In this document: one piece after another, positions 34,984 to 49,264 of the stretch | Position numbering within the stretch: position 1 is the stretch's first letter | How the letters are laid out: each line of letters begins with the position of its first letter | Assembly: GCA_026874595.1 (NCBI GenBank) | Contig: CM049317.1 | Coordinates: 62,471,118 to 62,535,117, forward strand | Origin: Sipunculus nudus | Lineage: Eukaryota > Annelida > Sipuncula > Golfingiida > Sipunculidae | DNA length: 64,000 nucleotides | Direction of reading: 5' to 3' | Notes under the pieces: generated by a model | The model's input: the letters and a program-made list of their open reading frames with translations, nothing else | Databases searched by the model: none | Told to the model about the DNA's origin: nothing | Translations under genes and position numbers: made by a program

Positions 34984-37900
34984 GCAGAATTATACATTAT
35001 CGGTTTTGATCGAACGATATTGCCCTTACTTTTGATATTAATGTTCACTATCCGGGACTGCTGTGTAGCCAGGGGACCCGTCTGTCTCCATATGGTTCAT
35101 ATCAGTGTGTATTTTTAGGAAAATGCTGCATTTCTGTTGAGATTTTGCCGTAAGCAAAGAATAAGCAAAGCATCAGCAAAGTGTAAGCAAACGGATTATG
35201 CCTTCATAATTGTTTTTTGGCACCATTTTCTGAAGAAATAATGTATTTTTGGGCTTTGTGGGGGTCTTATAATGTCATAAATGGTAAAACATTGTAAGTA
35301 AATTGTGTTTAAATTGGAAAATGGGTCTAATAAATCAATAAATGACTTTTTTAAAAATAGCAGAATTATACCTTATCGGTTTTGATTGAACGATATTGCC
35401 TTTACTTTTGATATTAATGTTCACTAACCGGGACTGCTGTGTAGCCAGGGGACCCGTCTGTCACCATATGGTTCTTATCAGTGTGTATTTATAGGAAAAT
35501 GCTGCATTTCTGTTGTGATTTTGCCGTAAGCAAAGAATTAGCAAAGCATCAGCAAGGTGTAAGCAAAGGATTATGCCTTCATAATTGCTCTTTGGCACTA
35601 TTTTCTGAAGAAATAATGTATTTTTGGACTTTGCGGGGGTCTTGTAATGTCAGAAATGGTAAAACATTGTAGGTAAATTGCGTAAAATTGGAAAATGGGT
35701 CCAAGAAATCAATAAATGACTTTTTTAAAAATAGCAGAATTATACATTATCGGTTTTGATCGAACGATATTGCCCTTACTTTTGATATTAATGTTCACTA
35801 ACCGGGACTGCTGTGTAGCAAAGGGGACCCGTCTGTCCCCATATGGGTCATATCAGTGTGTATTTTTAGGAAAATGCTGCATTTCTGTTGTGATTTTGCC
35901 GTAAGCAAAGAATAAGCAAAGCATCAGCAAGGTGTAAGCAAAGGGATTATGCCTTCATAATTGTTTTTGGCACCATTTTCTGAAGAAATAATGTATTTTT
36001 TGACTTTGCGGGGGTCTTATAGTGTCAGAAATGGTAAAACATTGTAGGTAAATTGTGTTAAAATTGGAAAATGGGTCAAAGAAATCAATAAATGACTTTT
36101 ATAAAAATAGAAGAGTTATACATTTGCTGTTTTGATTGAACAATATTGCCTTTACTTTTGATATTAATGTTCACTAACCGGGACTGCTGTGTAGTCAGGG
36201 GACCCGTCTGTCTCCCTATGGGTCATATCAGTGTGTATTTGAAGGAAAATGCTGCATTTCTGTTGTGATTTTGCCGTAAGCAAAGAATAAGCAAAGCATC
36301 AGCAAAGTGTAAGCAAAGGGATTATGCCTTCATAATTGCTTTTTGGCACCATTTTCTGAAGAAATAATGTATTTTTGGACTTTGCGGGGGTCTAATAATG
36401 TCAGGAATGGTAAAACATTGTAGGTAAATTGTGTTAAAATTGGAAAATGGGTCAAAGAAATCAATAAATGACTTTTTTAAAAATAGCAGAATTATACATT
36501 TGCGGTTTTGATTGAACAATATTGCCCTTACTTTTGATATTAATGTTCACTATCCGGGACTGCTGTGTAGCCAGGGGACTCGTCTGTCCCCATATGGGTC
36601 ATATCAGTGTGTATTTTTAGGAAAATGCTGCATTTCTGTTAAGATTTTGCCATAAGCAAAGAAAAAGCAAAGCATCAGCAAAGTGTAAGCTAAGGGATTA
36701 TGCCTACATAGTTGCTTTTTTTCACCATTTTCTGAAGAAGTCATGTATTTTTGGACTTTGCGGGGGTCTAATAATGTCAGAAATGGTAAAACACTGTAGG
36801 TAAATTGTGTTAAAATTGGAAAATGGGTCCAAGAAATCAATAAATGACTTTTTTAAAAATTGCAGAATTATACATTATCGGTTTTAATTGAACGATATTG
36901 CCCTTACTTTTGATATTAATGTTCACTAACCGGGACTGCTGTGTAGCCAGGGGACTCGTCTGTCCCCATATGGGTCATATCAGTGTGTATTTTTAGGAAA
37001 ATGCTGCATTTCTGTTGTGATTTTGCCATAAGCAAAGAAAAAGCAAAGCATCAGCAAAGTGTAAGCTAAGGGATTATGCCTTCATAGTTGCTTTTTTTCA
37101 CCATTTTCTGAAGAAATAATGTATTTTTGGACTTTGGGGGTTCTAATAATGTCAGAAATGGTAAAACATTGTAGGTAAATTGTGTTAAAATTGGAAAATG
37201 GGTCCAATAAATCAATAAATGACTTTTTAAAAATAGCAGAATTATACATTATCGGTTTTGATCGAACGATATTGCCCTCACTTTTGATATTAATGTTCAC
37301 TATGCGGGACTGCTGTGTAGCCAGGGGACCCGTCTGTCACCATATGCTTCTTTTCAGTGTGTATTTTTAGGAAAATGCTGCATTTCTGTTGTGATTTTGC
37401 CGTAAGCAAAGAATAAGCAAAGCATCAGCAAAGTGTAAGCAAAGGGATTATGCCTTCATAATTGCTTTTCGGCACCATTTTCTGAAAAAAATAATGTATT
37501 TTTGGGCTTTGCGGGGTCTAATAATGTCAGAAATGGTAAAACACTGTAGGTAAATTCTGTTTAAATTAGAAAATGGGTCCCAGGGATCAATAAATGACTT
37601 TTTTAAAGTAGCAGAATTATACATTTATGGTTTTGATTGAACGATATTGCTCTTACTTTTGATATTAATGTTCACTAACCGGGATTGCTGTGTAGCCAGG
37701 GGACCCGTCTGTCACCATATGGTTCTTATCAGTGTGTATTTATAGGAAAATGCTGCATTTCTGATGTGATTTTGCCGTAAGCAAAGAATTAGCAAAGCAT
37801 CAGCAAGGTGTAAGCAAAGGGATTATGCCTTCATAATTGTTCCTTGGCACCATTTTCTGAAGAAATAATGTATTTTTGGACTTTGCGGGGGTCTTATAAT

Positions 37901-39864
37901 GTCAGAAATGGTAAAACATTGTAAGTAAATTGTGTTAAAATTGGAAAATGGGTCAAAGAAATCAATAAATGACTTTTTTAAAAATAGAAGAATTATACAT
38001 TTGCGGTTTTAATTGAACGATATTGCCCTTACTTTTGATATTAATGTTCACTAACCGGGACTGCTATGTAGCCAGGGGACCCGTCTGTCCCCATATGGGT
38101 CATATCAGTGTGTATTTTTAGGAAAATGCTGCATTTCTGTTGTGATTTTGCCGTAAGCAAAGAATAAGCAAAGCATCAGCAAAGTGTAAGCAAAGGGATT
38201 ATGCTTTCATGATTGCTTTTTGGCACCATTTTCTGAAGAAATAATGTATTTTTGGACTTTGCGATGGTCTAATAATGTCAGAAATGGTAAAACACTGTAG
38301 GTAAATTGTATTAAAATTGGAAAATGGGTCCAAGAAATCAATAAATGACTTTTATAAAAATAGAAGAGTTATACATTTGCTGTTTTGATTGAACAATATT
38401 GCCTTTACTTTTGATATTAATGTTCACTAACCGGGACTGCTGTGTAGTCAGCGGACCCGTCTGTCTCCCTATGGGTCATATCAGTGTGTATTTTTAGGAA
38501 AATGCTGCATTTCTGTTAAGATTTTGCCATAAGCAAAGAAAAAGCAAAGCATCAGCAAAGTGTAAGCTAAGGGATTATGCCTACATAGTTGCTTTTTTTC
38601 ACCATTTTCTGAAGAAATCATGTATTTTGAACTTTGCGGGGGTCTTATAATGTCAGAAATGGTAAAACATTGTAGGTAAATTGTGTTAAAATTGGAAAAT
38701 GGGTCCAATAAATCAATAAATGACTTTTTTAAAAATAGAAGAATTATACATTTGCGGTTTTAATTGAACGATATTGCCCTTACTTTTGATATTAATGTTC
38801 ACTAACCGGGACTGCTATGTAGCCAGGGGACCCGTCTGTCCCCATATGGGTCATATCAGTGTGTATTTTTAGGAAAATGCTGCATTTCTGTTGTGATTTT
38901 GCCGTAAGCAAAGAATAAGCAAAGCATCAGCAAAGTGTAAGCAAAGGGATTATGCTTTCATGATTGCTTTTTGGCACCATTTTCTGAAGAAATAATGTAT
39001 TTTTGGACTTTGCGATGGTCTAATAATGTCAGAAATGGTAAAACACTGTAGGTAAATTGTGTTAAAATTGGAAAATGGGTCCAAGAAATCAATAAATGAC
39101 TTTTATAAAAATAGAAGAGTTATACATTTGCTGTTTTGAATGAACAATATTGCCTTTACTTTTGATATTAATGTTCACTAACCGGGACTGCTGTGTAGTC
39201 AGCGGACCCGTCTGTCTCCCTATGGGTCATATCAGTGTGTATTTTTAGGAAAATGCTGCATTTCTGTTAAGATTTTGCCATAAGCAAAGAAAAAGCAAAG
39301 CATCAGCAAAGTGTAAGCTAAGGGATTATGCCTACATAGTTGCTTTTTTTCACCATTTTCTGAAGAAATCATGTATTTTTGAACTTTGCGGGGGTCTTAT
39401 AATGTCAGAAATGGTAAAACATTGTAGGTAAATTGTGTTAAAATTGGAAAATGGGTCCAATAAATCAATAAATGACTTTTTTAAAAATAGCAGAATTATA
39501 CATTGTCGGTTTTGATCGAACGATATTGCCCTTGCTTTTGATATTAATGTTCACTATCCGGGACTGCTGTGTAGCCAGGGGACCCGTCTGTCACATTTGG
39601 TTCTTATCAGTGTGTATTTTTAGGGAATGGCTGCATTTCTGTTGTGATTTTGCCGTAAGCAAAGAATTAGCAAAGCATCAGCAAGGTGTAAGCAAAGGGA
39701 TTATGCTTTCATAGTTGATTTTTTTCACCATTTTCTGAAGAAATCATGTATTTTTGGAATTTGCGGGGGTCTAATAATGTCAGAAATGGTAAAACACTGT
39801 AGGTAAATTGTGTTAAAATTGGAAAATGGGTCCAAGAAATCAATAAATGAATTTTTTAAAAATT

Positions 39865-42800
39865 GCAGAATTATACATTATCGGTTTTGATTGAACGATA
39901 TTGCCCTTACTTTTGTTATTAATGTTCACTAACCGGAACTGCTGTGTAGCCAGGGGACTCGTCTGTCCCCATATGGGTCATATCAGTGTGTATTTTTAGG
40001 AAAATGCTGCATTTCTGTTAAGATTTTGCCATAAGCAAAGAAAAAGCAAAGCATCAGCAAAGTGTAAGCTAAGGGATTATGCCTTAATAGTTGCTTTTTT
40101 TCACCATTTTCTGAAGAAATCATGTATTTTTGGACTTTGCGGGGGTCTAATAATGTCAGAAATGGTAAAACATTGTAGGTAAATTGTGTTAAAATTGGAA
40201 AATGGGTCAAATAAATCAATAAATGACTTTTTTAAAAATAGCAGAATTATACATTATCGGTTTTGATCGAACGATATTGCCCTTACCTTTGATATTAATG
40301 TTCACTATCCGGGACTGCTGTGTAGCCAGGGGACCCGTCTGTCACCATTTGGTTCTTATCAGTGTGTATTTTTAGGAAAATGCTGCATTTCTGTTGTGAT
40401 TTTGCCGTAAGCAAAGAATTAGCAAAGCATCAGCAAAGTGTAAGCAAAGGGATTATGCTTTCATAGTTGATTTTTTTCACCATTTTCTGAAGAAATCATG
40501 TATTTTTGGACTTTGCGGGGGTCTAATAATGTCAGAAATGGTAAAACATTGTAGGTAAATTGTGTTAAAATTGGAAAATGGGTCCAAGAAATCAATAAAT
40601 GACTTTTTTAAAAATTGCAGAATTATACATTATCGGTTTTGATTGAACGATATCGCCCTTTCTTTTGATATTAATGTTCACTAACCGGGACTGCTGTGTA
40701 GCCAGGGGACTCTTCTGTCCCCATGTGGGTCATATCAGTGTGTATTTTTAGGAAATTGCTGCATTTCTGTTGTGATTTTGCCGTAAGCAAAGAATTAGTA
40801 AAGCATCAGCAAAGTGTAAGCAAAGGGATTATGCTTTCATAGTTGCTTTTTTTCACCATTTTCTGAAGAAATAATGTATGTTTGGACTTTGCGATGGTCT
40901 TATAATGTCAGAAATGGTAAAACATTGTAGGTAAATTGTGTTAAAATTGGAAAATGGGTCCAAGAAATCAATAAATGACTTTTTTAAAAATTGCAGAATT
41001 ATACATTATCGGTTTTGATTGAACGATATCGCCCTTTCTTTTGATATTAATGTTCACTAACCGGGACTGCTGTGTAGCCAGGGGACTCGTCTGTCCCCAT
41101 GTGGGTCATATCAGTGTGTATTTTTAGGAAATTGCTGCATTTCTGTTGTGATTTTGCCGTAAGCAAAGAATTAGCAAAGCATCAGCAAAGTGTAAGCAAA
41201 GGGATTATGCTTTCATAGTTGCTTTTTTTCACCATTTTCTGAAGAAATAATGTATGTTTGGACTTTGCGATGGTCTTATAATGTCAGAAATGGTAAAACC
41301 CTGTAGGTAAATTGTGTTAAAATTGGAAAATGGGTCCAAGAAATCAATAAATGACTTTTTTAAAAATTGCAGAATTATACATTATCGGTTTTGATTGAAC
41401 GATATTGCCCTTACTTTTGATATTAATGTTCACTAACCGGGACTGCTGTGTAGCCAGGGGACTCGTCTGTCCCCATATGGGTCATATCAGTGTGTATTTT
41501 TAGGAAAATGCTGCATTTCTGTTGTGATTTTGCCATAAGCAAAGAAAAAGCAAAGCATCAGCAAAGTGTAAGCTAAGGGATTATGCCTTCATAGTTGCTT
41601 TTTTTTCACCATTTTCTGAAGAAATCATGTATTTTTGGACTTTGGGGGGTCTAATAATGTCAGAAATGGTAAAACATTGTAGGTAAATTGTGTTAAAATT
41701 GGAAAATGGGTCCAATAAATCAATAAATGACTTTTTTAAAAATTGCAGAATTATACATTATCGGTTTTGATTGAACGATATTGCCCTTACTTTTGATATT
41801 AATGTTCACTAACCGGGACTGCTGTGTAGCCAGGGGACTCGTCTGTCCCCATATGGGTCATATCAGTGTGTATTTTTAGGAAAATGCTGCATTTCTGTTG
41901 TGATTTTGCCGTAAGCAAAGAATAAGCAAAGCATCAGCAAAGTGTAAGCAAAGGGATTATGCTTTCATGATTGCTTTTTGGCACCATTTTCTGAAGAAAT
42001 CATGTATTTTTGGACTTTGCGATGGTCTAATAATGTCAGAAATGGTAAAACACTGTAGGTAAATTGTGTTAAAATTGGAAAATGGGTCCAAGAATTCAAT
42101 AAATGACTTTTTTAAAAATAGCAGAATTATACATTATCGGTTTTGATCGAACGATATTGCCCTTACTTTTGATATTAATGTTCACTATCCGGGACTGCTG
42201 TGTAGCCAGGGGACCCGTTTATCACCATATGGTTCTTATCAGTGTGTATTTATAGGAAAATGCTGCATTTCTGTTGTGATTTTGCCGTAAGCAAAGAATA
42301 AGCAAAACATCAGCAAAGTGTAAGCAAAGGGATTATGCTTTCATGATTGCTTTTTTTCACCATTTTCTGAAGAAATAATGTATGTTTGGACTTTGCGATG
42401 GTCTAATAATGTCAGAAATGGTAAAACACTGTAGGTAAATTGTGTTAAAATTGGAAAATGGGTCAAAGAAATCAATAAATGACTTTTTTAAAAATAGAAG
42501 AATTATACATTATCGGTTTTGATCGAACGATATTGCCCTTACTTTTGATATTAATTTTCACTAACCGGGACTGCTGTGTAGCAAAGGGGACCCGTCTGTC
42601 CCCATATGGGTCATATCAGTGTGTATTTTTAGGAAAATGCTGCATTTCTGTTGTGATTTTGCCATAAGCAAAGAAAAAGCAAAGCATCAGCAAAGTGTAA
42701 GCTAAGGGATTATGCCTTCATAGTTGCTTTTTTTCACCATTTTCTGAAGAAATCATGTATTTTTGGACTTTGGGGGGTCTAATAATGTCAGAAATGGTAA

Positions 42801-43249
42801 AACATTGTAGGTAAATTTGTTTTAAAATTGGAAAATGGGTCCAATAAATCAATAAATGACTTTTTTAAAAATTGCAGAATTATACATTATCGGTTTTGAT
42901 TGAACGATATTGCCCTTACTTTTGATATTAATGTTCACTAACCGGGACTGCTGTGTAGCCAGGGGACTCGTCTGTCCCCATATGGGTCATATCAGTGTGT
43001 ATTTTTAGGAAAATGCTGCATTTCTGTTGTGATTTTGCCGTAAGCAAAGAATAAGCAAAGCATCAGCAAAGTGTAAGCAAAGGGATTATGCTTTCATGAT
43101 TGCTTTTTGGCACCATTTTCTGAAGAAATCATGTATTTTTGGACTTTGCGATGGTCTAATAATGTCAGAAATGGTAAAACACTGTAGGTAAATTGTGTTA
43201 AAATTGGAAAATGGGTCCAAGAAATCAATAAATGACTTTTTTAAAAATA
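39865..43249 (+). repeat. Q-Y segment, block 7 pass 1
   Basis: Starts: Q 39865, R 40241, S 40617, T 40993, U 41369, V 41745, W 42121, X 42497, Y 42874. It carries C41300 (AAACCCTG instead of AAACACTG) and a GAATTC at 42092. Both recur exactly 4887 bp downstream in pass 2 but are absent from pass 3 and from block 4. Confidence 0.92.
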
Positions 43250-43624
43250 GCAGAATTATACATTATCGGTTTTGATCGAACGATATTGCCCTTACTTTTG
43301 ATATTAATGTTCACTATCCGGGACTGCTGTGTAGCCAGGGGACCCGTTTATCACCATATGGTTCTTATCAGTGTGTATTTTTAGGAAAATGCTGCATTTC
43401 TGTTAAGATTTTGCCATAAGCAAAGAAAAAGCAAAGCATCAGCAAAGTGTAAGCTAAGGGATTATGCCTACATAGTTGCTTTTTTTCACCATTTTCTGAA
43501 GAAATCATGTATTTTGAACTTTGCGGGGGTCTTATAATGTCAGAAATGGTAAAACATTGTAGGTAAATTGTGTTAAAATTGGAAAATGGGTCCAATAAAT
43601 CAATAAATGACTTTTTTAAAAATA
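43250..43624 (+). repeat. Chimeric monomer W/F
   Basis: The 5' part is type W (TATCCGGGAC, CCCGTTTATCACC, GGTTCTTATC). The 3' part is type F (TATTTTTAGG, TGTTAAGATTTTG, GCCTACATAG, ATGTATTTTGAAC). The last W-specific base is at 43365 and the first F-specific base at 43381, so the exchange lies in the 15 identical bases between them. It links the first Q-Y pass to G-H-I of the next iteration. Confidence 0.9.
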
Positions 43625-44751
43625 GAAGAATTATACATTTGCGGTTTTAATTGAACGATATTGCCCTTACTTTTGATATTAATGTTCACTAACCGGGACT
43701 GCTATGTAGCCAGGGGACCCGTCTGTCCCCATATGGGTCATATCAGTGTGTATTTTTAGGAAAATGCTGCATTTCTGTTGTGATTTTGCCGTAAGCAAAG
43801 AATAAGCAAAGCATCAGCAAAGTGTAAGCAAAGGGATTATGCTTTCATGATTGCTTTTTGGCACCATTTTCTGAAGAAATAATGTATTTTTGGACTTTGC
43901 GATGGTCTAATAATGTCAGAAATGGTAAAACACTGTAGGTAAATTGTGTTAAAATTGGAAAATGGGTCCAAGAAATCAATAAATGACTTTTATAAAAATA
44001 GAAGAGTTATACATTTGCTGTTTTGAATGAACAATATTGCCTTTACTTTTGATATTAATGTTCACTAACCGGGACTGCTGTGTAGTCAGCGGACCCGTCT
44101 GTCTCCCTATGGGTCATATCAGTGTGTATTTTTAGGAAAATGCTGCATTTCTGTTAAGATTTTGCCATAAGCAAAGAAAAAGCAAAGCATCAGCAAAGTG
44201 TAAGCTAAGGGATTATGCCTACATAGTTGCTTTTTTTCACCATTTTCTGAAGAAATCATGTATTTTTGAACTTTGCGGGGGTCTTATAATGTCAGAAATG
44301 GTAAAACATTGTAGGTAAATTGTGTTAAAATTGGAAAATGGGTCCAATAAATCAATAAATGACTTTTTTAAAAATAGCAGAATTATACATTGTCGGTTTT
44401 GATCGAACGATATTGCCCTTGCTTTTGATATTAATGTTCACTATCCGGGACTGCTGTGTAGCCAGGGGACCCGTCTGTCACATTTGGTTCTTATCAGTGT
44501 GTATTTTTAGGGAATGGCTGCATTTCTGTTGTGATTTTGCCGTAAGCAAAGAATTAGCAAAGCATCAGCAAGGTGTAAGCAAAGGGATTATGCTTTCATA
44601 GTTGATTTTTTTCACCATTTTCTGAAGAAATCATGTATTTTTGGAATTTGCGGGGGTCTAATAATGTCAGAAATGGTAAAACACTGTAGGTAAATTGTGT
44701 TAAAATTGGAAAATGGGTCCAAGAAATCAATAAATGAATTTTTTAAAAATT
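43625..44751 (+). repeat. G-H-I segment, block 7
   Basis: Monomers G 43625, H 44001 and I 44377 follow the W/F chimera. I has the CAAGGTGTAAG form that in this window always precedes Q. Confidence 0.92.
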
Positions 44752-47700
44752 GCAGAATTATACATTATCGGTTTTGATTGAACGATATTGCCCTTACTTT
44801 TGTTATTAATGTTCACTAACCGGAACTGCTGTGTAGCCAGGGGACTCGTCTGTCCCCATATGGGTCATATCAGTGTGTATTTTTAGGAAAATGCTGCATT
44901 TCTGTTAAGATTTTGCCATAAGCAAAGAAAAAGCAAAGCATCAGCAAAGTGTAAGCTAAGGGATTATGCCTTAATAGTTGCTTTTTTTCACCATTTTCTG
45001 AAGAAATCATGTATTTTTGGACTTTGCGGGGGTCTAATAATGTCAGAAATGGTAAAACATTGTAGGTAAATTGTGTTAAAATTGGAAAATGGGTCAAATA
45101 AATCAATAAATGACTTTTTTAAAAATAGCAGAATTATACATTATCGGTTTTGATCGAACGATATTGCCCTTACCTTTGATATTAATGTTCACTATCCGGG
45201 ACTGCTGTGTAGCCAGGGGACCCGTCTGTCACCATTTGGTTCTTATCAGTGTGTATTTTTAGGAAAATGCTGCATTTCTGTTGTGATTTTGCCGTAAGCA
45301 AAGAATTAGCAAAGCATCAGCAAAGTGTAAGCAAAGGGATTATGCTTTCATAGTTGATTTTTTTCACCATTTTCTGAAGAAATCATGTATTTTTGGACTT
45401 TGCGGGGGTCTAATAATGTCAGAAATGGTAAAACATTGTAGGTAAATTGTGTTAAAATTGGAAAATGGGTCCAAGAAATCAATAAATGACTTTTTTAAAA
45501 ATTGCAGAATTATACATTATCGGTTTTGATTGAACGATATCGCCCTTTCTTTTGATATTAATGTTCACTAACCGGGACTGCTGTGTAGCCAGGGGACTCT
45601 TCTGTCCCCATGTGGGTCATATCAGTGTGTATTTTTAGGAAATTGCTGCATTTCTGTTGTGATTTTGCCGTAAGCAAAGAATTAGTAAAGCATCAGCAAA
45701 GTGTAAGCAAAGGGATTATGCTTTCATAGTTGCTTTTTTTCACCATTTTCTGAAGAAATAATGTATGTTTGGACTTTGCGATGGTCTTATAATGTCAGAA
45801 ATGGTAAAACATTGTAGGTAAATTGTGTTAAAATTGGAAAATGGGTCCAAGAAATCAATAAATGACTTTTTTAAAAATTGCAGAATTATACATTATCGGT
45901 TTTGATTGAACGATATCGCCCTTTCTTTTGATATTAATGTTCACTAACCGGGACTGCTGTGTAGCCAGGGGACTCGTCTGTCCCCATGTGGGTCATATCA
46001 GTGTGTATTTTTAGGAAATTGCTGCATTTCTGTTGTGATTTTGCCGTAAGCAAAGAATTAGCAAAGCATCAGCAAAGTGTAAGCAAAGGGATTATGCTTT
46101 CATAGTTGCTTTTTTTCACCATTTTCTGAAGAAATAATGTATGTTTGGACTTTGCGATGGTCTTATAATGTCAGAAATGGTAAAACCCTGTAGGTAAATT
46201 GTGTTAAAATTGGAAAATGGGTCCAAGAAATCAATAAATGACTTTTTTAAAAATTGCAGAATTATACATTATCGGTTTTGATTGAACGATATTGCCCTTA
46301 CTTTTGATATTAATGTTCACTAACCGGGACTGCTGTGTAGCCAGGGGACTCGTCTGTCCCCATATGGGTCATATCAGTGTGTATTTTTAGGAAAATGCTG
46401 CATTTCTGTTGTGATTTTGCCATAAGCAAAGAAAAAGCAAAGCATCAGCAAAGTGTAAGCTAAGGGATTATGCCTTCATAGTTGCTTTTTTTTCACCATT
46501 TTCTGAAGAAATCATGTATTTTTGGACTTTGGGGGGTCTAATAATGTCAGAAATGGTAAAACATTGTAGGTAAATTGTGTTAAAATTGGAAAATGGGTCC
46601 AATAAATCAATAAATGACTTTTTTAAAAATTGCAGAATTATACATTATCGGTTTTGATTGAACGATATTGCCCTTACTTTTGATATTAATGTTCACTAAC
46701 CGGGACTGCTGTGTAGCCAGGGGACTCGTCTGTCCCCATATGGGTCATATCAGTGTGTATTTTTAGGAAAATGCTGCATTTCTGTTGTGATTTTGCCGTA
46801 AGCAAAGAATAAGCAAAGCATCAGCAAAGTGTAAGCAAAGGGATTATGCTTTCATGATTGCTTTTTGGCACCATTTTCTGAAGAAATCATGTATTTTTGG
46901 ACTTTGCGATGGTCTAATAATGTCAGAAATGGTAAAACACTGTAGGTAAATTGTGTTAAAATTGGAAAATGGGTCCAAGAATTCAATAAATGACTTTTTT
47001 AAAAATAGCAGAATTATACATTATCGGTTTTGATCGAACGATATTGCCCTTACTTTTGATATTAATGTTCACTATCCGGGACTGCTGTGTAGCCAGGGGA
47101 CCCGTTTATCACCATATGGTTCTTATCAGTGTGTATTTATAGGAAAATGCTGCATTTCTGTTGTGATTTTGCCGTAAGCAAAGAATAAGCAAAACATCAG
47201 CAAAGTGTAAGCAAAGGGATTATGCTTTCATGATTGCTTTTTTTCACCATTTTCTGAAGAAATAATGTATGTTTGGACTTTGCGATGGTCTAATAATGTC
47301 AGAAATGGTAAAACACTGTAGGTAAATTGTGTTAAAATTGGAAAATGGGTCAAAGAAATCAATAAATGACTTTTTTAAAAATAGAAGAATTATACATTAT
47401 CGGTTTTGATCGAACGATATTGCCCTTACTTTTGATATTAATTTTCACTAACCGGGACTGCTGTGTAGCAAAGGGGACCCGTCTGTCCCCATATGGGTCA
47501 TATCAGTGTGTATTTTTAGGAAAATGCTGCATTTCTGTTGTGATTTTGCCATAAGCAAAGAAAAAGCAAAGCATCAGCAAAGTGTAAGCTAAGGGATTAT
47601 GCCTTCATAGTTGCTTTTTTTCACCATTTTCTGAAGAAATCATGTATTTTTGGACTTTGGGGGGTCTAATAATGTCAGAAATGGTAAAACATTGTAGGTA

Positions 47701-48136
47701 AATTTGTTTTAAAATTGGAAAATGGGTCCAATAAATCAATAAATGACTTTTTTAAAAATTGCAGAATTATACATTATCGGTTTTGATTGAACGATATTGC
47801 CCTTACTTTTGATATTAATGTTCACTAACCGGGACTGCTGTGTAGCCAGGGGACTCGTCTGTCCCCATATGGGTCATATCAGTGTGTATTTTTAGGAAAA
47901 TGCTGCATTTCTGTTGTGATTTTGCCGTAAGCAAAGAATAAGCAAAGCATCAGCAAAGTGTAAGCAAAGGGATTATGCTTTCATGATTGCTTTTTGGCAC
48001 CATTTTCTGAAGAAATCATGTATTTTTGGACTTTGCGATGGTCTAATAATGTCAGAAATGGTAAAACACTGTAGGTAAATTGTGTTAAAATTGGAAAATG
48101 GGTCCAAGAAATCAATAAATGACTTTTTTAAAAATA
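44752..48136 (+). repeat. Q-Y segment, block 7 pass 2
   Basis: Starts: Q 44752, R 45128, S 45504, T 45880, U 46256, V 46632, W 47008, X 47384, Y 47761. The variants C46187 and GAATTC at 46979 are shared with pass 1 at a distance of exactly 4887 bp, which marks the two passes as recent duplicates. Confidence 0.92.
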
Positions 48137-49264
48137 GCAGAATTATACATTATCGGTTTTGATCGAACGATATTGCCCTTACTTTTGATATTAATGTTCA
48201 CTATCCGGGACTGCTGTGTAGCCAGGGGACCCGTTTATCACCATATGGTTCTTATCAGTGTGTATTTATAGGAAAATGCTGCATTTCTGTTGTGATTTTG
48301 CCGTAAGCAAAGAATAAGCAAAACATCAGCAAAGTGTAAGCAAAGGGATTATGCTTTCATGATTGCTTTTTTTCACCATTTTCTGAAGAAATAATGTATG
48401 TTTGGACTTTGCGATGGTCTAATAATGTCAGAAATGGTAAAACACTGTAGGTAAATTGTGTTAAAATTGGAAAATGGGTCAAAGAAATCAATAAATGACT
48501 TTTTTAAAAATAGAAGAATTATACATTATCGGTTTTGATCGAACGATATTGCCCTTACTTTTGATATTAATTTTCACTAACCGGGACTGCTGTGTAGCAA
48601 AGGGGACCCGTCTGTCCCCATATGGGTCATATCAGTGTGTATTTTTAGGAAAATGCTGCATTTCTGTTGTGATTTTGCCATAAGCAAAGAAAAAGCAAAG
48701 CATCAGCAAAGTGTAAGCTAAGGGATTATGCCTTCATAGTTGCTTTTTTTCACCATTTTCTGAAGAAATCATGTATTTTTGGACTTTGGGGGGTCTAATA
48801 ATGTCAGAAATGGTAAAACATTGTAGGTAAATTGTGTTAAAATTGGAAAATGGGTCCAATAAATCAATAAATGACTTTTTTAAAAATTGCAGAATTATAC
48901 ATTATCGGTTTTGATTGAACGATATTGCCCTTACTTTTGATATTAATGTTCACTAACCGGGACTGCTGTGTAGCCAGGGGACTCGTCTGTCCCCATATGG
49001 GTCATATCAGTGTGTATTTTTAGGAAAATGCTGCATTTCTGTTGTGATTTTGCCGTAAGCAAAGAATAAGCAAAGCATCAGCAAAGTGTAAGCAAAGGGA
49101 TTATGCTTTCATGATTGCTTTTTGGCACCATTTTCTGAAGAAATAATGTATTTTTGGACTTTGCGATGGTCTAATAATGTCAGAAATGGTAAAACACTGT
49201 AGGTAAATTGTATTAAAATTGGAAAATGGGTCCAAGAAATCAATAAATGACTTTTATAAAAATA
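48137..49264 (+). repeat. Extra W, X', Y/E trimer
   Basis: W 48137, X' 48513 and a chimeric monomer at 48889. X' lacks the ATTTGTTTTAAAA variant of X and has the usual ATTGTGTTAAAA, making it 376 instead of 377 bp. The chimera is Y up to T48983 (GGACTCG) and E from A49145 (GAAATAATG, later TTGTATTAAAA and TTTTATAAAAA), so the exchange lies in about 161 identical bases. It leads into F. Confidence 0.88.

Larger units (their letters stand above)
30279..36481 (+). repeat. HOR block 6: 18-unit form
   Basis: Starts: A 30283, B 30659, C 31033, D 31408, E 31784, F 32160, G 32535, H 32911, I 33287, J 33663, K 34045, t94 34421, L 34515, t94 34890, M 34984, N 35360, O 35734, P 36110. The length is 6203 bp, the same as block 2, with the same 13-base G run. 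Blocks 5 and 6 repeat the 11-then-18 order of blocks 1 and 2. It lacks the T variants that mark blocks 3 and 4. Confidence 0.95.
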
